Shown here: positions 34,756 to 46,215 of the stretch, in pieces
Layout: every line of letters begins with the position of its first letter
How positions within the stretch are numbered: position 1 is the stretch's first letter
Assembly (NCBI GenBank): GCA_051530055.1
Contig: CM121342.1
Coordinates: forward strand, 11,780,001-11,844,000
Origin: Neoechinorhynchus agilis
Lineage: Eukaryota > Acanthocephala
Length of the DNA stretch: 64,000 nucleotides
Direction of reading: 5' to 3'
Program-made: the position numbers and the translations under genes
The notes under the pieces: model-generated
Database searches by the model: none
What the model was told of the DNA's origin: nothing
What the model saw: only the letters and a program-made list of their open reading frames with translations

Positions 34756-37481
34756 TTAGTCTGCACCTCCATTGCTCGTCTTTACGTCTGAGATTAGCGG
34801 GACGATGTCGCATGAGGCTTCGAGCTTAACCATTAAGGATGGAATTGCATAGTCGTTTAGAAGGTTAACGTCTTTTAATAGGGTCGTGTGACTGCTTTGA
34901 TTTGAGGCCTCGAGAACTTTCGCAGGGATAAGTACCTGACTCATTAATCCAAACGACGAATTCGTGGCTGTGCGAGATCGAATTCGAAGAGGAACATCGT
35001 CGCTTGGAGTTTGCCCGACAAAATTGCATTGATAGGCAGTCGCTGCGGCCCTCAAGATGAAGTGAACTGATAGTTCGTTGTAATTTTTAGTAGCATCCAG
35101 TGTGTCATTTAATGTGAGATTTGCATCAAGAATCATTTTTACTATATGAAGTGAAACAGGGTCCTGACACCTCTTGAGATGAGGCCCCATCGATCTAACC
35201 TCAGAGCATTCATACACACCGCAGATGGGGCAAATCCACGTAGTGACATTGTGCTTATGAGCGGTGGCCTGGTGTTCATTGAAGAGTTTAACTCTCGATT
35301 TGCCAACCGCCATAAGATCACAGTCCGAACATTTTAATCCATACTCTTGAGATATGGGGTATATCATTTTGTGGCCGTCTTTTACATCTACAGTCGCATG
35401 TATTGTATTTGATGCGATAGCTGTCGAGGTCGTATGATGATGAGCCTGATCGTTTACGTTGTCTCTAACATCAACTTCATGAACTGCTACAGTAACTTCG
35501 GATACTTCAAATGCGTCAGCGCGAGGGCTTTCAAGCTGTAATGTTCCCATCGTGAGTTTCAAAGTTTCGCGGGGCTCCGTGTGAAATGAAACGTCAGGTG
35601 AATTGGATGGATATGGGTGTTCATCGATCGTTCTAACAACAGTTTCTTCAATTTCATCGGGTTCATCCATAGCATTGTTCCTAGTATTGATTGCTTTATT
35701 TACCTTTTTGCAACACGTAATCAAATGGCTTCTCAAAGAGGCATGATTCGCCGAGGAAAACGTATTACATACAGGGCACTTGTATATAATTTCTTTAGCG
35801 TGGTGGATAGCGTCCAGGTGGTCTTTTATGGCCTTCAATTTGCATCCGCCAACAAATTGGGCTTCACATACACTGCATTTTACGGCAGAGACTTGAATCG
35901 CTGAAAACGACTTGCGCAACATTACATTCTGATGGTGACCCTCTTATTGGTCCAGACCCAAGTAGCTCCTTGAACTTCTGCACCATCTTTTTCTTGCAAC
36001 TTTTGAAATGAACACACAGAGAGTGTACTGATTCGTTCTGTGTGCCGCATAGGCTACACATCCAGCAGGCTGATTGCTTGTGCACAATTCGAAGATGATC
36101 GACCAGTAGTTGAATTTTTGATCCACCCGTGAATACCAATTGATTCTCGCAGCTGGGACACGAACAATATTCATCCATGTAGAGGTGGTACGGAAGTTGA
36201 ACTACGTCAAGCTGAGGCTGTTGGATTGAATGGTCATTTTGTTGTGGAATATCTGAAGTGGAGGAAGCACGCGTCCCCGGTGGAGGGGATATAACTATAG
36301 ACTTTGGAAGCTTAGTCGTCTTTTCTGTATCTTTAGGGAAAGTCATAGTTACGTCGGGCCCTGTCTAAGCTTCACTATCTTCAGACCGATTGCTCGTGCC
36401 CTGGAGACAGTGGGTAACTCTGCGCTCCGTCCGCAACGCAGGTACTGCGCATACCTGGTAGCTGCCGCATCAACGAATTGCCCATTGAGAGGACCGTTCC
36501 AATAACGGAGGGCACTGCCCTCACACTCAAGAAACTTTCGGTATCTTGGGTGGAGGTTATCCCCGCTCAGCTCCTCCGTTACGCATTCATATGCTTCTGC
36601 CGCTGTGAACACAGTCGGCACCGTAGGGCAGTCAGCCTTAATGGCGTCCCCTTCACACCGGCTATTTGACTGCTTATGGCTTGACATTAGCTCGCAGCTA
36701 CTGTCCGTGTCCATGCCACCCGCTAAGGCGAGTGAATGGGCAGAGGGTGGGCAGTCCTCTTTATTTAGCACATCGCTCACTTGAGACGATTCAGATCGAC
36801 TTTGGGATGACGAGTTCGGCAGGTTCTTTAACTTCCTTTGCTTGCAAGCCGTAATGTGGCTACGAACAGACACGCAATTAGCCGATGTGTATGTAATACA
36901 CAGCGGGCACCCGTAGCTGATTGACTCTACCTTATGGGCGCGTCCGTAGTGCGCTTTAAGGACGGCGATTCTGTCCGTACCAATAAATGCCTTTTGCATT
37001 TTACAGATCCACTGGCAGATTCGCTTAGAGTGATCACACCTGTAGTGCCTAGAGCGGCGGCAGCTACCGGCTCACTCTGGTATTCAAGAAGCTTGTATTG
37101 ATCGACATTTTTAATAGCACACACTTTAAAGTGTGGTCCCATCGAAGAAAGAGCAACGGACTTCATATTGCAAAGCGCGCAGCGCCACTCAATCGTACTT
37201 GCGTGACGGTCCTTCATGTACTCGCACAGGAGCTTAATTTTTGATTTTCCCGTAAATGCCAGGTCATGGCATATCGGACAGTTGATGAAATCTTGTTGCG
37301 AGTAATGGTATAATAGGTCGGTTTTCTGGGCGATCATTTGATGCCGTTGATCTTGATCTTGTCGCTGACAGTCATCTACAACGAGGAGCGCAAAGCTCTC
37401 GGCGGACGTGGGGATAACTACAGACTTCTTTTGTTCTGGTTCATTCAGTTCTTTCAGGCAAAAGCATGAGCTGGAGCCCAA
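34756..37481 (-). mobile_element. Zinc-finger region of LINE family 2, in two consecutive units without RT
   Basis: Three to four long minus-strand frames carry paired C2H2-like fingers. First unit (37481-36349): CPICHDLAFTGKSKIKLL... WRCALC..., then GCPLCITYTSANCVSVRSHI, then LHPRYRKFLECEG. Second unit (36346-34756): CPSCENQLVFTGGSKIQLL, CPVCNTFSSANHASLRSHL, a third finger CSDCDLMAVGKSRVKLFNEH with CPICGVYECSEV, and AAATAYQCNFVGQTPSDDVP. The last two and HPRYR recur in the LINE at 61-62.2 kb, which ties this block to that element's N-terminal nucleic-acid-binding part. No reverse transcriptase or endonuclease follows. The frames overlap with shifts near 36.95 and 35.9 kb. It could be two tandem truncated insertions or a derivative that kept only the finger module. 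Confidence 0.7.
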
Positions 37482-37925
37482 GTGTTACCGTCATGCTAAT
37501 GGCTCTTACTTTACTCCATTTTTAGTTGGAAAATCTCACTACAATTTTATATCAGTGCATTATGCAATAATTTTTATGCGCCAAAGATTTCTTTGTAATC
37601 ACGAGTGTTCATATCCGTAATGGAGGGTTCGATTGGAGCCTTCTGAACTTCTTGAAAGGCTCTATTCTGGTGATAAAGAGTGACTTCGCCAGTAAGATTC
37701 ATTCTTCCTTCAAAACAAGTTGAACGCCGTTAAACGAGCATCTATGCGCTTAATGTCTTCAACTGAGGTTACCTTTGAAATAATAACGAAAGCTTTTTGA
37801 AAAAGTCGACGATCAACAAACATATTAAAATATTTCTCATGTCGTTCAGTTGGTAGATTGTCTATTGACTTCTCAACATCATGTTATCTTTTCGATTGTC
37901 CATATCCGAGATATATTCGCGGTTG
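37482..37925. other. No gene recognised
   Basis: AT-rich spacer without a convincing frame; it may contain the 5' untranslated part of the LINE family 2 block. Confidence 0.35.
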
Positions 37926-37927
37926 AA

Positions 37928-38085
37928 AACAAATGTTTATTTTGGACCGATATTTCGGAGTGATGAGTTAGTTGACTTCCTCATTGATCTTATTCTGACT
38001 ACCTTTGTAGATCGCGTGTTTTCGGGACCCTGAAGAAGGAGTGAAACCTCGAAATATTGGTCCAAAATAAACATTTTTTCAACCG
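37928..38085 (+). ncRNA. Inverted-arm PLE terminus with hammerhead-like core
   Basis: Arms of about 30 nt (37928-37957, ATGTTTATTTTGGACC..., and 38051-38082 in reverse) flank CTGAAGA (38030-38036), GGAGTGAAACCTC and GAAA (38051-38054). The core text is shared with 8.46 kb. The altered CUGANGA box makes self-cleavage uncertain. Confidence 0.5.
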
Positions 38086-38234
38086 TGTATTGTGCTCAAA
38101 TAAGGACACTCTCATGTACCTGTCTTTGTTCGACAAACTGGGAAAAATCGGAAGTGGTCTACACTTAAACGGAGTTTTACTGGCTTTGGAGACACTCCTT
38201 GATGACAAATTAGTCTGATTAACTCAAAACTGAA

Positions 38235-38380
38235 TCTTTATTTTCGAGCTTTTGTCGTCTTACGACTTCTACAGAAATCTACAAAGACGCGTGGTGATAT
38301 GAAGAGTGTTAAAGTGGCGACATCGAAGTGTGGAAAGTTCGTTCCGCCTGTTGAGCAGTGTACAGCTGATGACCACTCAA
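38235..38380 (-). repeat. PLE-type terminus, third kind, copy 1
   Basis: On the minus strand CAGGCGGAACGAACTTTCCA, CGATGTCGCCACTTTAACAC, and GTAGAAGTCGTAAGACGACA then AAGCTCGAAAATAAAG match the plus strand at 46.07-46.2 kb. The final AAGCTCGAAAATAAAG resembles the CGAAA end of the other PLE termini. No coding part is attached. Confidence 0.5.
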
Positions 38381-38559
38381 CTCCTTTTCCTCGACATTTA
38401 TAATAACACGTTTTATTTGTTGATTCACAAAGAAGAGGACCAATAAGGCAAGATTTAAAACATTTTTCGATGATTTTTGAAAGTGTCTTTTATGGAAGAA
38501 GGATAACTTTAGCAGTTTTCAGGCATGAGGGTAGATGCCATATAAAAAGCTGCAATGAG

Positions 38560-40715
38560 TTCGGGGATGATGTAGCGAAGAGCCTAGTTTGGGATTTCGG
38601 ATTGTGAGGATGAATTTCGAGGTAATTTCTTGAGATACTGTATTACTTCGTATGACGAAATTACGGGGAGTATCGGCGAGTTGATAAAAGTTTGGGATGT
38701 GGGCGTGAAAGATTGTGTGGTGTCTGATGTGGAACAGTGATTGTAAAATACGTTAGGGTAGAGGTTCTGATTAATGGAATCTACAACCTGTCTTAATTCA
38801 GTGGAGGTCAAATTAGGGAAGGGACCAGAGTGGCGTGTTGAATTGCCACCCGAACGAATTATAGAGGAAAGAAAGTTTTTGCGGGCGATAAGTATTTTGT
38901 TAGAGCTTGTAAGCGAATAAAGGCTCGAGAGTTATTGCGATGGGCCTTAGAAGTTTGTTTGTGAATGTCACGGTTGGTGATCTTAATAAATCTATTGGGA
39001 ATTGTCGAAGTTAGAGAATTTTATATGATTGAGGTTAGGGAGGACATGGCCAAGGAATGGTCACTTGTGTTGTCAGAGTGGAATGTGCGAATATTAGAGT
39101 TGAACAATTTCATACAATTTTGGATGTGATGATATCGTTTGTCACAGACGGGTAAACGGGGAGATTTTATTTGCTGAGGTGGGGTGGTGGGAGTACTAAG
39201 GGCAGAAGAGTGGTCAGAGTTCGCGTGGGGAGGGAGTTTAGAGGCGGATGAGTAGGCGTAGATATTTGTGGACACTTTGTCGAGGTGAGCGTTAAGACGA
39301 GTTGGGAAGTCAATAAGTTGACGCAACTCACCGATGATGCACAACCAAAGGGGACGAAATACTGCTGAAAGGAGGAAGCTCACTGATGAGTCCCGCCTCC
39401 TGGAGGTATCTGAGAATCCGGAGGGATGTACAAACTTATAACCGTACGGTCTTGGGGCACTGAGCGCAGACCAGCGCTTCCCAACCCGAAATCGGTGGAC
39501 CGTGTGTCCAGGACTGGGATGAATTCTATATCGGGGTTTTGTAGAGAGCCCGTGAGAGATAGAGTATGGTGGCGGTTGCCGTACGTAAATTGTGACCCCC
39601 TCCTGGACGGTCATCGCGGTATGTATGGAAGGAAGAGTACCGGGGAAGGATTGCTGAATCGCTGTTGAAGGGGGTAAGCCACGTTTCTGTTAAGATGGCT
39701 ACGTCGGCTTTTGAAGTAGATGAAATGCGTGAAATTTCATCTAGTTTAGGAAGGAGGCTACGTGTATTTTAGTAGAATACGGTGGGGAAGGTAATTTTGG
39801 ATTTCGGAAAACCGGGGGCGGAAGTGAGGGAGACTGGGGTTGCGTTGCTCTTTTGAGATGGTGGATTACGAAAGGAATCCTTACAGCGTGGCGATCTAGA
39901 AGGATTGATTATCCCAAAGAGAGAAGTCCGGGCGAATCGAAAAATTGAGGTGGGGTGAGTGATTGGCAATGATAGAAATGAGTTTAGAGTTGAGACTTTG
40001 TGTGGATCAGGTGTTTTTGAGTAGGGGTAGAGCGGTAATTATTTAGTTAATTTGGGAGAAAGAGAATGTTTAATGTGGAAGGGCTAGGAGATTGATCTTT
40101 ATAGTTTTTCGGGCGCTAGTGGGGTTGCACGTGGTCAAAGAAGCTGGGAAGTCGCTTATTCTTCGATTTTTTGGAATGGGGGACATTTCGTGGGTTTTTA
40201 CTAAAATTGGCGGGTTACATTGGAAAGATGAGGTCTGGGTTGAGTTTGGAGGACAGGTGGAAAGATTTTGTGATGAGTTCTTATGTGGATAGATACGAAA
40301 AGAAAATTGAGAAGTAAGGAGTTTGAATCTCCTGTTTAGAAAGAGGGAGGTTACGAGTGGTGAAATAAAAGTTAGTTTGAGGAGACGTGGTCTCAGCTTA
40401 AAGGGATTTTTGGAGAGAATGCGCATAACAGTTGATGGGGGAGGAATATTGGAGTGAATGTCGGGAAAAATGAGTTGACCGATACAGGGGATTTGAAGGC
40501 GGTTATGTGCATCAGCGGCGGCATTATCTGTAACAGGGGCTTCCTGCATACAAGAAATAAAAATGGTACGATTTATATCCTCGGGGGAGGAGCGCATGAT
40601 ATGATGGGTCGAATTCAGAGCAACGAGGGATGATGGCCGGGGTGAAGAAGGCGTATCATTACAGAAATGAATCGGAGGGTTGATTGATTTTGATGGTGTT
40701 GGAACCAACCTTATA
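38560..40715 (-). mobile_element. LINE family 4 (APE-endonuclease type), minus-strand copy split by a SINE
   Basis: Reading the minus strand, a Pro/Ser/Thr/Asn-rich ORF1-like frame (40708-40070) is followed by an ORF2 start with an apurinic-type endonuclease (NTRSLLPKLDEIS, ADVAILTETWLTP, YRDDRPGGG). After the SINE insertion come LRQLIDFPTRLNAHLDKV and the linker to RT (YEVIQYLKKLPRNSSSQ...IPN). No RT core is present, so the copy is 3'-incomplete or rearranged. The endonuclease motifs point to the jockey/CR1/L2-like group, clade not decided. Its coding strand is C-rich, which makes the plus strand look strikingly G-rich. Confidence 0.65.
39325..39525 (+). repeat. SINE copy 4 inside LINE family 4
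   Basis: Body (CACCGATGATGC, GGGGACGAAATACTGC, CACTGATGAGTCCCGCC, ATCTGAGAATCCGGAGG) and tail (CGCAGACCAGCGCTTCCC, ATCGGTGGACCGTGTGTCC) are present without the tRNA-like head. LINE text resumes on the far side at about 39525, so the SINE sits within the LINE. Confidence 0.75.
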
Positions 40716-41099
40716 TCCTAATAGTTATTTGTTCCTCCTTTTGCTTTTTCCCTACTCGTTTAGATGTTTCTTCGACCTTTTGTTCGACCGTAGCTTTCTT
40801 AGTAGTTACTTCAGCTGGATCGCTTTCGCTTTTTCTATCGTTACCTTTTATCCAGTCACAATATCATACTCCCCCGCCATAATTTTAGAATCATTAAATA
40901 CTACATGCTGAATAATCCTCTAAGGGTGGTACCAAGTTCCAAGTAATTGTCGAAATATTCACAGTCTTTTGAACAGCACTCGTTTCCAACGAATCTTCGC
41001 TTGAGTTTGCCATAATGATGGAATCTACCAAAACCGTATTCTACTCCGTGGAAGTTTCACTGACCGATTCCCAGACGGATAAACAAGGTGATTTTTGAC
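40716..41099. other. Spacer between two inverted LINE family 4 copies
   Basis: C/T-rich sequence without a recognised gene; a short frame at 40684-40911 is hydrophobic but unassigned. Confidence 0.35.
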
Positions 41100-41895
41100 G
41101 TTTAGGTGGGCTAAAGGGGCAGAAGAATGGTCAGAGGAGATCGAAAACTTGTATCAATTCCTCCCTTAATTCATCGCCCACGACGACTGAGGAAACCCCA
41201 ATCTCCCTCACTTCTGACCCCAGTTTTCCGAAATCCAAAATTCTATTCATCGCTGTGTTCTACTCCAATATTCGTAGCCTCCTTCCTTAACTAGATGAAA
41301 TTTCACTCATTTCATCTACCTAAAAAGCCGGCGCCGTAATCTTAAAAGAAACGCAGCTTAACCCCCCGAAATCAATTCAGCAATCCTTCCCGGGTACTCT
41401 TCATTTCATACATACAGCGAGGACCATCCAGGAGTGGGGCGTATCAATCTGCGTACGTCAATTACTACCTTACTTTTCCTCTGTAATAGGCTCTCTGCAA
41501 AATCCAGATCAAGAATTCATCGCCGTCCACTTATCAACTCCTGTAAGAAATGGTCGCGGAGAACTCACAATCGCTGGCGTCTACTGCCCTCCTACCTCTC
41601 GTCCACAATCCTCTTAACATCAACTGGACTTCATTGGTGGATTTCATAAACTCCGCAAACTCACACCATTTCCTAATTACAGGGGCTTCAATAAACTATT
41701 TCATCTTTTACCCTTTCGTCTTGACGATCACCTCGACAAAGTATTCACAAATATCGACGCCTACTCATCCGCCTCTAAACCCCTCTCGCCGCAAACTCTG
41801 ACTACTCTTCTGCCCTTATCACTCCCTCCACCCCAACTAAGCGTATGAAATCTCCCCGTTTATCCGTACTATAAAATTGTACAACGCAAACAATT
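41100..41895 (+). mobile_element. LINE family 4, plus-strand endonuclease fragment
   Basis: The endonuclease region of the same LINE appears in plus orientation: SNIRSLLP, DEISLISST, ILKE, then LDDHLDKVFTNIDAYSSASK. The match to the 39-kb copy is strong at DNA level (ATTCGTAGCCTCCTTCCTTA). Several frame interruptions are present. It ends where LINE family 1 starts at 41924. Confidence 0.65.
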
Positions 41896-41923
41896 TTCGA
41901 CTCACTAACACACCTCGTCAACA

Positions 41924-43712
41924 ATGGAGCCAAATGTTAAACTCAGTCTTGAAAACGAGCTTTCCACGACCATAAAAAGACATCGCGAACTGCGTTCATA
42001 TCGCCTACAATCGACGCTACTGACGCAGACATCTTGAACGCGCCACTTATCGATCACGCTCAACCTGAGAAGACCACCGTCGGACTCCAACGCGTTTCTA
42101 CTGGCGTGTGTTCGGTTTGCGGTAAGTCTTTAAAATTAACCAATTTCGGGGTTTTGTTTGCCCATGGTCCCCGGGATCTCCGCTGTAGCGGGTCAGGTTC
42201 TCCACCAAAATCAACCGATTTGTTTATGGCCGGGACCTCTCAGATCACCACTAACTTTATTTCGATACCTGATATCGTGCGGTTTCTGCCCAGGAACGTC
42301 CTGAAGCGGATCCCAAAGGGCGCACGATATCAGCTCGCCAAAGCATTTACGGGATTGCTCAACGATTGCCTTCAAAAGAACTGTGCGCTATCATGGACAT
42401 GGCTCTTCGAATTCCCGCGCTTAGTCCTTTGCACCAGTGATGATTCTGGGGTGTCTTTGACATCAACAATCAAGGAAAGGGTGGCCTCCTTTAAACAGAT
42501 ATTTAACAATTTCGAAATGAAAATTCGCGAGGTTCGCAAGGGACGCACGAAGGGAGGGTTTCGTTGCCGTTTTTCAAAGCGATCACTGGCTGAACGTGTT
42601 TCTTCGAATCTTGCGGACGGAGATGTTCGGCGGCTGTTCGATTATTGTCGTCTCCCGACAGTTTTGCAGAAGGAGACAACAAGACACTACAAATACTCCG
42701 GTCAAAACATCCATGCAGTAGTGGCAGTTTTGAAGTCCCACCTTCTCCCATACAAGGCAGGACACCCACTAAAATTTCAGAGTTAAAAAAGGCCATTTCA
42801 TCTTTTGCGAATGGTTCGGGTCATGGGCTTCACCTAAAGGACATGAAGTCCTTTACAACTGGTGAAGCAGCTCTCTCTAGAAAGTGCGCTTTCTCGGGTA
42901 GTCGACCGCCTGACTGGAGAGGACCTGAATTCCGTTGCAAAAGACCTATGCTTCGGAGCATCATTGTGTGCCCTCACAAAAAGAAGGTGGGATTCGTCCC
43001 ACTGCAGGAAAAATTTCTGTAAATGTATCACAGAGAAAATCGGGCAGCAATTTTGCCTAGTCCAACTGGGCTGCTGCACATCCTGCGAGGCGGAAGCTAT
43101 TGTCCACGCGCTCCGAAACTTTACTACGAGGAGTTCAGAGCCGTGCGCGATTCTTAAGTGTGATTTTCAAATGCCTTTAACTCTCTCAATAGAGAAAGCC
43201 TGTTCTGTGCAATTAGGGATTACGCACCAAAAGCCTTCCAGTATTTTCTTAATACCAACGGGACGGCGACTCCTTTGCTTTTCGAAGACCACCTCATTTG
43301 GTCCGAAAGAGGAGTGCAGCAAGGAGATCTTCTCGGTCCAATCGCATTCTCCCTAACAGTAAATTTAATGGCGCACTCTCTCCATTCCAGCTTTAACGCT
43401 TGGTACTTGGATGACGCTACGCTCAAAGGCGATCCCTCCGTTGTACTGCGCAATTTGGAGACGCTGATTAGGGAGACCTCGAGAATAGGCATTGCGCTCA
43501 ATGCTGGAAAGTGTGAGCTACTAATATTAAATATCGAGGACGTCTCCAAAGTCTAGGAGCTAATGGATGGATTCGAGGCCGTAACTCCAGAACGAGGATC
43601 GCCGTGTCCTTAAGGCGGCGACATGGTATTGTTTGCCGAAAGTCAGGAGGAAGGTTCTCACTCCATTCTGAGATCGATAGCGTAATTTCTCGGGCGTTTA
43701 GAACGGCGAACT
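41924..43712 (+). mobile_element. RLE-type LINE (family 1), second internally deleted copy
   Basis: This copy shares its 5' start with 20348 and keeps the N-terminal region that one lacks: CSVCGKSLKLTNFG, AHGPRDLRCSGSG, FLPRNVLKRIPKGARYQL, SLTSTIKERVASFKQIF, then PLTGEDLNSVAKDLCFGASL before the RT. The RT core has GVQQGDLLGPIAFSLTV and YLDDATLKGD. It then jumps, by the same deletion as the 20-kb copy, from VTPE to the CCHC/endonuclease region, and ends early at about 43712 in a SINE tail. Confidence 0.82.
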
Positions 43713-43810
43713 CGCAGACCAGCGCTTCCCGAACCGAAATCAGTGGACTGTGTGCCCATTCGGCCGTGTATGGAGAAAAAATCTATCAAAAGATTACCGG
43801 CTAAGCCACT
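43711..43810 (+). repeat. SINE tail fragment
   Basis: CGCAGACCAGCGCTTCCCGA, AATCAGTGGACTGTGTG and CGGCTAAGCCAC match the SINE tail order at 4.72-4.82 kb. It abuts the LINE family 1 copy directly. Confidence 0.6.
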
Positions 43811-43869
43811 CATAAGAATGCTATAGTCTTGCTCCCGCTTTAACAATTATTCTAATCGATGATTTGGAA

Positions 43870-44280
43870 AAGCAGTTTATCTTCCACATTTAACGCAGAG
43901 GCAGATTTATCTCAGCTATGTGGATGATATTTTATTATTCAAATCCATGGAGAACACAACAGTCATTAACGGAGAAACGATTGGCGATAGAGTAAACGCA
44001 ATTTTCGCGGATAATGAATATAAACTTAACGAAATCATGCATTTAAAGCAGCTGTGTGATTCAAGAGAGGATAAAATGCACGATGATCGTTCGCGGAATC
44101 GATATGAAGGAAAATCGATTCTCAAGATTTCATATATCAGTGAAAAGTTCACTAACAACGTTAAAAAGCCGCTGCGACGATCACTCGAAGCAACGTGGTT
44201 TATGAGAACATCAGCGAATGATATTTGGCCGTTGGCCTTTGCGTCAACGTTTGATGGAACAAGTTCGTAGCCTAATTAAA
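43870..44280 (+). mobile_element. Short reverse-transcriptase-like fragment, probably PLE
   Basis: LPHLTQRQIYLSYVDDILLF contains the YVDD catalytic box, and downstream KISYISEKFTNNVKKPLRR resembles the post-RT linker of PLEs. No other domain is visible. The family assignment is tentative. Confidence 0.35.
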
Positions 44281-44433
44281 CCGGCCGCGAAATCGTCCAA
44301 GGCCACACCATGGGCAAAACATAACTCAGAGTGCCAAAGCGAAGGGGAAGTAAAACTTCCGACTCGAGTTAGATTTGTGGTCAAAGACCCGACGGAACTT
44401 TAGCGCCAAGACGTAATCAAGACGAAGAATTTT

Positions 44434-45850
44434 ATTATTGTTATCTACAATGACGAGGCCATACTCGTACGATGAAATGGCGGCACAGCTAAGGAAAATG
44501 AAGACTGGTAGGAGAGCCGGTCCAGATAACATTCCGATCGAGCTGTGGCAATCCACGGGAGTCTTGGGAATAAAGTTGCTCACGGGGCTCTTTCAGAAGA
44601 TAGATTTGGAGGAAAAGATCCCATCGGAATGGCATGGAAGTATATTGGTACCGATCTTCAAAAGCAAAGGAGATGCTCTGCAGTGTAGGAACTACCGCGG
44701 CATCAAACTCATGTTTCACACAATGAAACTGTGGGAACGAAATGATCGATCACAGGATTAGCGAGGAGATCCGAATCAGCGAAAACCAACGAGGATTCAT
44801 GCCCGGCAGAAGCTCAATCGACCCAATATTCGTGCTGAGGCAACTGTATGAAAGGTTCATTGAGATGCAGGCCCGTTGCACAGTGTGTTCGTCGATACGG
44901 TCCCTCGGGATCTAGTGTGGGCATGGCTCAATAAAAGGAATTGTCCCGAACACTATGTCGCCGCGATCCAAGCGATGTATCGAGAGTGCTACACCTGCGT
45001 GCGATGCCACAGCGGAACCACCGACTATTTCCGAGTATCCGTGGGTCGCCAACAGGGTTCGGTCCTGAGCCCATTCTTGTTCACGATCGTGATGGACGTC
45101 CTTGGAAATGCGAAAAGAGAAATGAACGCACCGTGAACGATACTATTCGTGGACGATTTAGTTCTCACAGCTAAGGACCTAGACACGCTCAAGAATTTGT
45201 TGGAGAGTTGGCGACAGCGATTAGAGAGCAACGGATTGAGAGTGAACAGGTGCAAAACGAAATACATGGAGCCGGGTAACATCGATATGCAAGGAACTCA
45301 GATCGAAAAGATGAACACCTTCAAATATTTGGGCAGCATATTGAACATGCAATGTGGGCTCACACCAGAGATCGGACAAAGAGTTCAATGCGGGTGGAAC
45401 AACTGGAGGAAGACAATATGCATCCTTTGCGATAAGCGTTTCCCGAACAAGCTCAATGGGCGGGTGTACAAGGCAGTAGTGCGACCCGCAATGCTTTACG
45501 GAGCAGAGACGTGGGCTACGAAGAAGGAAGACGTTCAACGATTAGCCGTCAACGAAATGCGGATGCTGAGATCGTTCGCAGGATTGACACGCAAGGATCG
45601 AGTAAACAATGAGGAGATGCGAAAGCCGTTTGCTGTCGAGCCGATCGAGGAGGCAATCGCTAAGAGGCGGTTGCGATGGTACCTGCAGGTGACCCAAGCA
45701 GATGAAGACGTCTGGGTGAAGAGCGCATGGAGAATCGAGCTCGATGGGAAAACGAGAAGAGGGAGGCCCAAGAAGAGGTGGAAGGGCAGTATGAGCGGAG
45801 ATTTCAAAACGCCGGGAAAGGAGAACAAGGACGAAAACCAACAATGCTGA
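44434..45850 (+). mobile_element. RTE-like LINE (family 3), reverse transcriptase part
   Basis: RT motifs in order are KTGRRAGPDNIPIELW, CRNYRGIKLM, ENQRGFMPGRSSIDPIF (in another frame), VSVGRQQGSVLSPFLF, FVDDLVLTAKDL, GLRVNRCKTKYMEPG, TFKYLGSIL, and C-terminal MLYGAETWATKKEDVQRL and RRLRWYLQVTQADED. The wording is characteristic of RTE-clade elements. At least three frame changes occur (near 44.75, 44.88 and 45.13 kb), and the 5' endonuclease is missing. Confidence 0.82.
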
Positions 45851-46064
45851 AAAGAACGACCTCTCAAGTGAGAGAAAAGTTCAAAGAAATGTTGTTGTTA
45901 TCTACAACAGTCAAATATGTGTTGTCCTACGGTTGCACGCCGGGCATCCGGAAAAAGTCGTTGCCACAGAACTATCTATCGCCAAGGCTCTATGTCCAAG
46001 GAGTTTGGAAGGGAAGTTGTTTCCGCAGACAATGCGAGGAAGATTTCTGAACATCAGCTCGATA
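45851..46064. other. 3' flank of the RTE-like LINE
   Basis: No separate gene recognised. Confidence 0.35.
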
Positions 46065-46215
46065 AAGCCTTAGAACTGCCCAACAGGCGGAACGAACTTT
46101 CCACATTTCGATGTCGCCACTTTAACACACTTGACAACTCCACATGGCATTTTAAATTCATAAAGAAGCCGTAAGATGGCGAAAGCTCGAAAATAAAGAT
46201 TTTCTTTATAATTAC
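46065..46215 (+). repeat. PLE-type terminus, third kind, copy 2
   Basis: CAGGCGGAACGAACTTTCCA, CGATGTCGCCACTTTAACAC and AAGCTCGAAAATAAAG match the minus-strand copy at 38.24-38.38 kb. Confidence 0.5.

Noticed and set aside
39000-40700. Striking G-rich plus strand considered as a regulatory or G-quadruplex region
   Set aside because: It is the complement of a C-rich LINE coding strand with endonuclease motifs; base bias is explained by the element.
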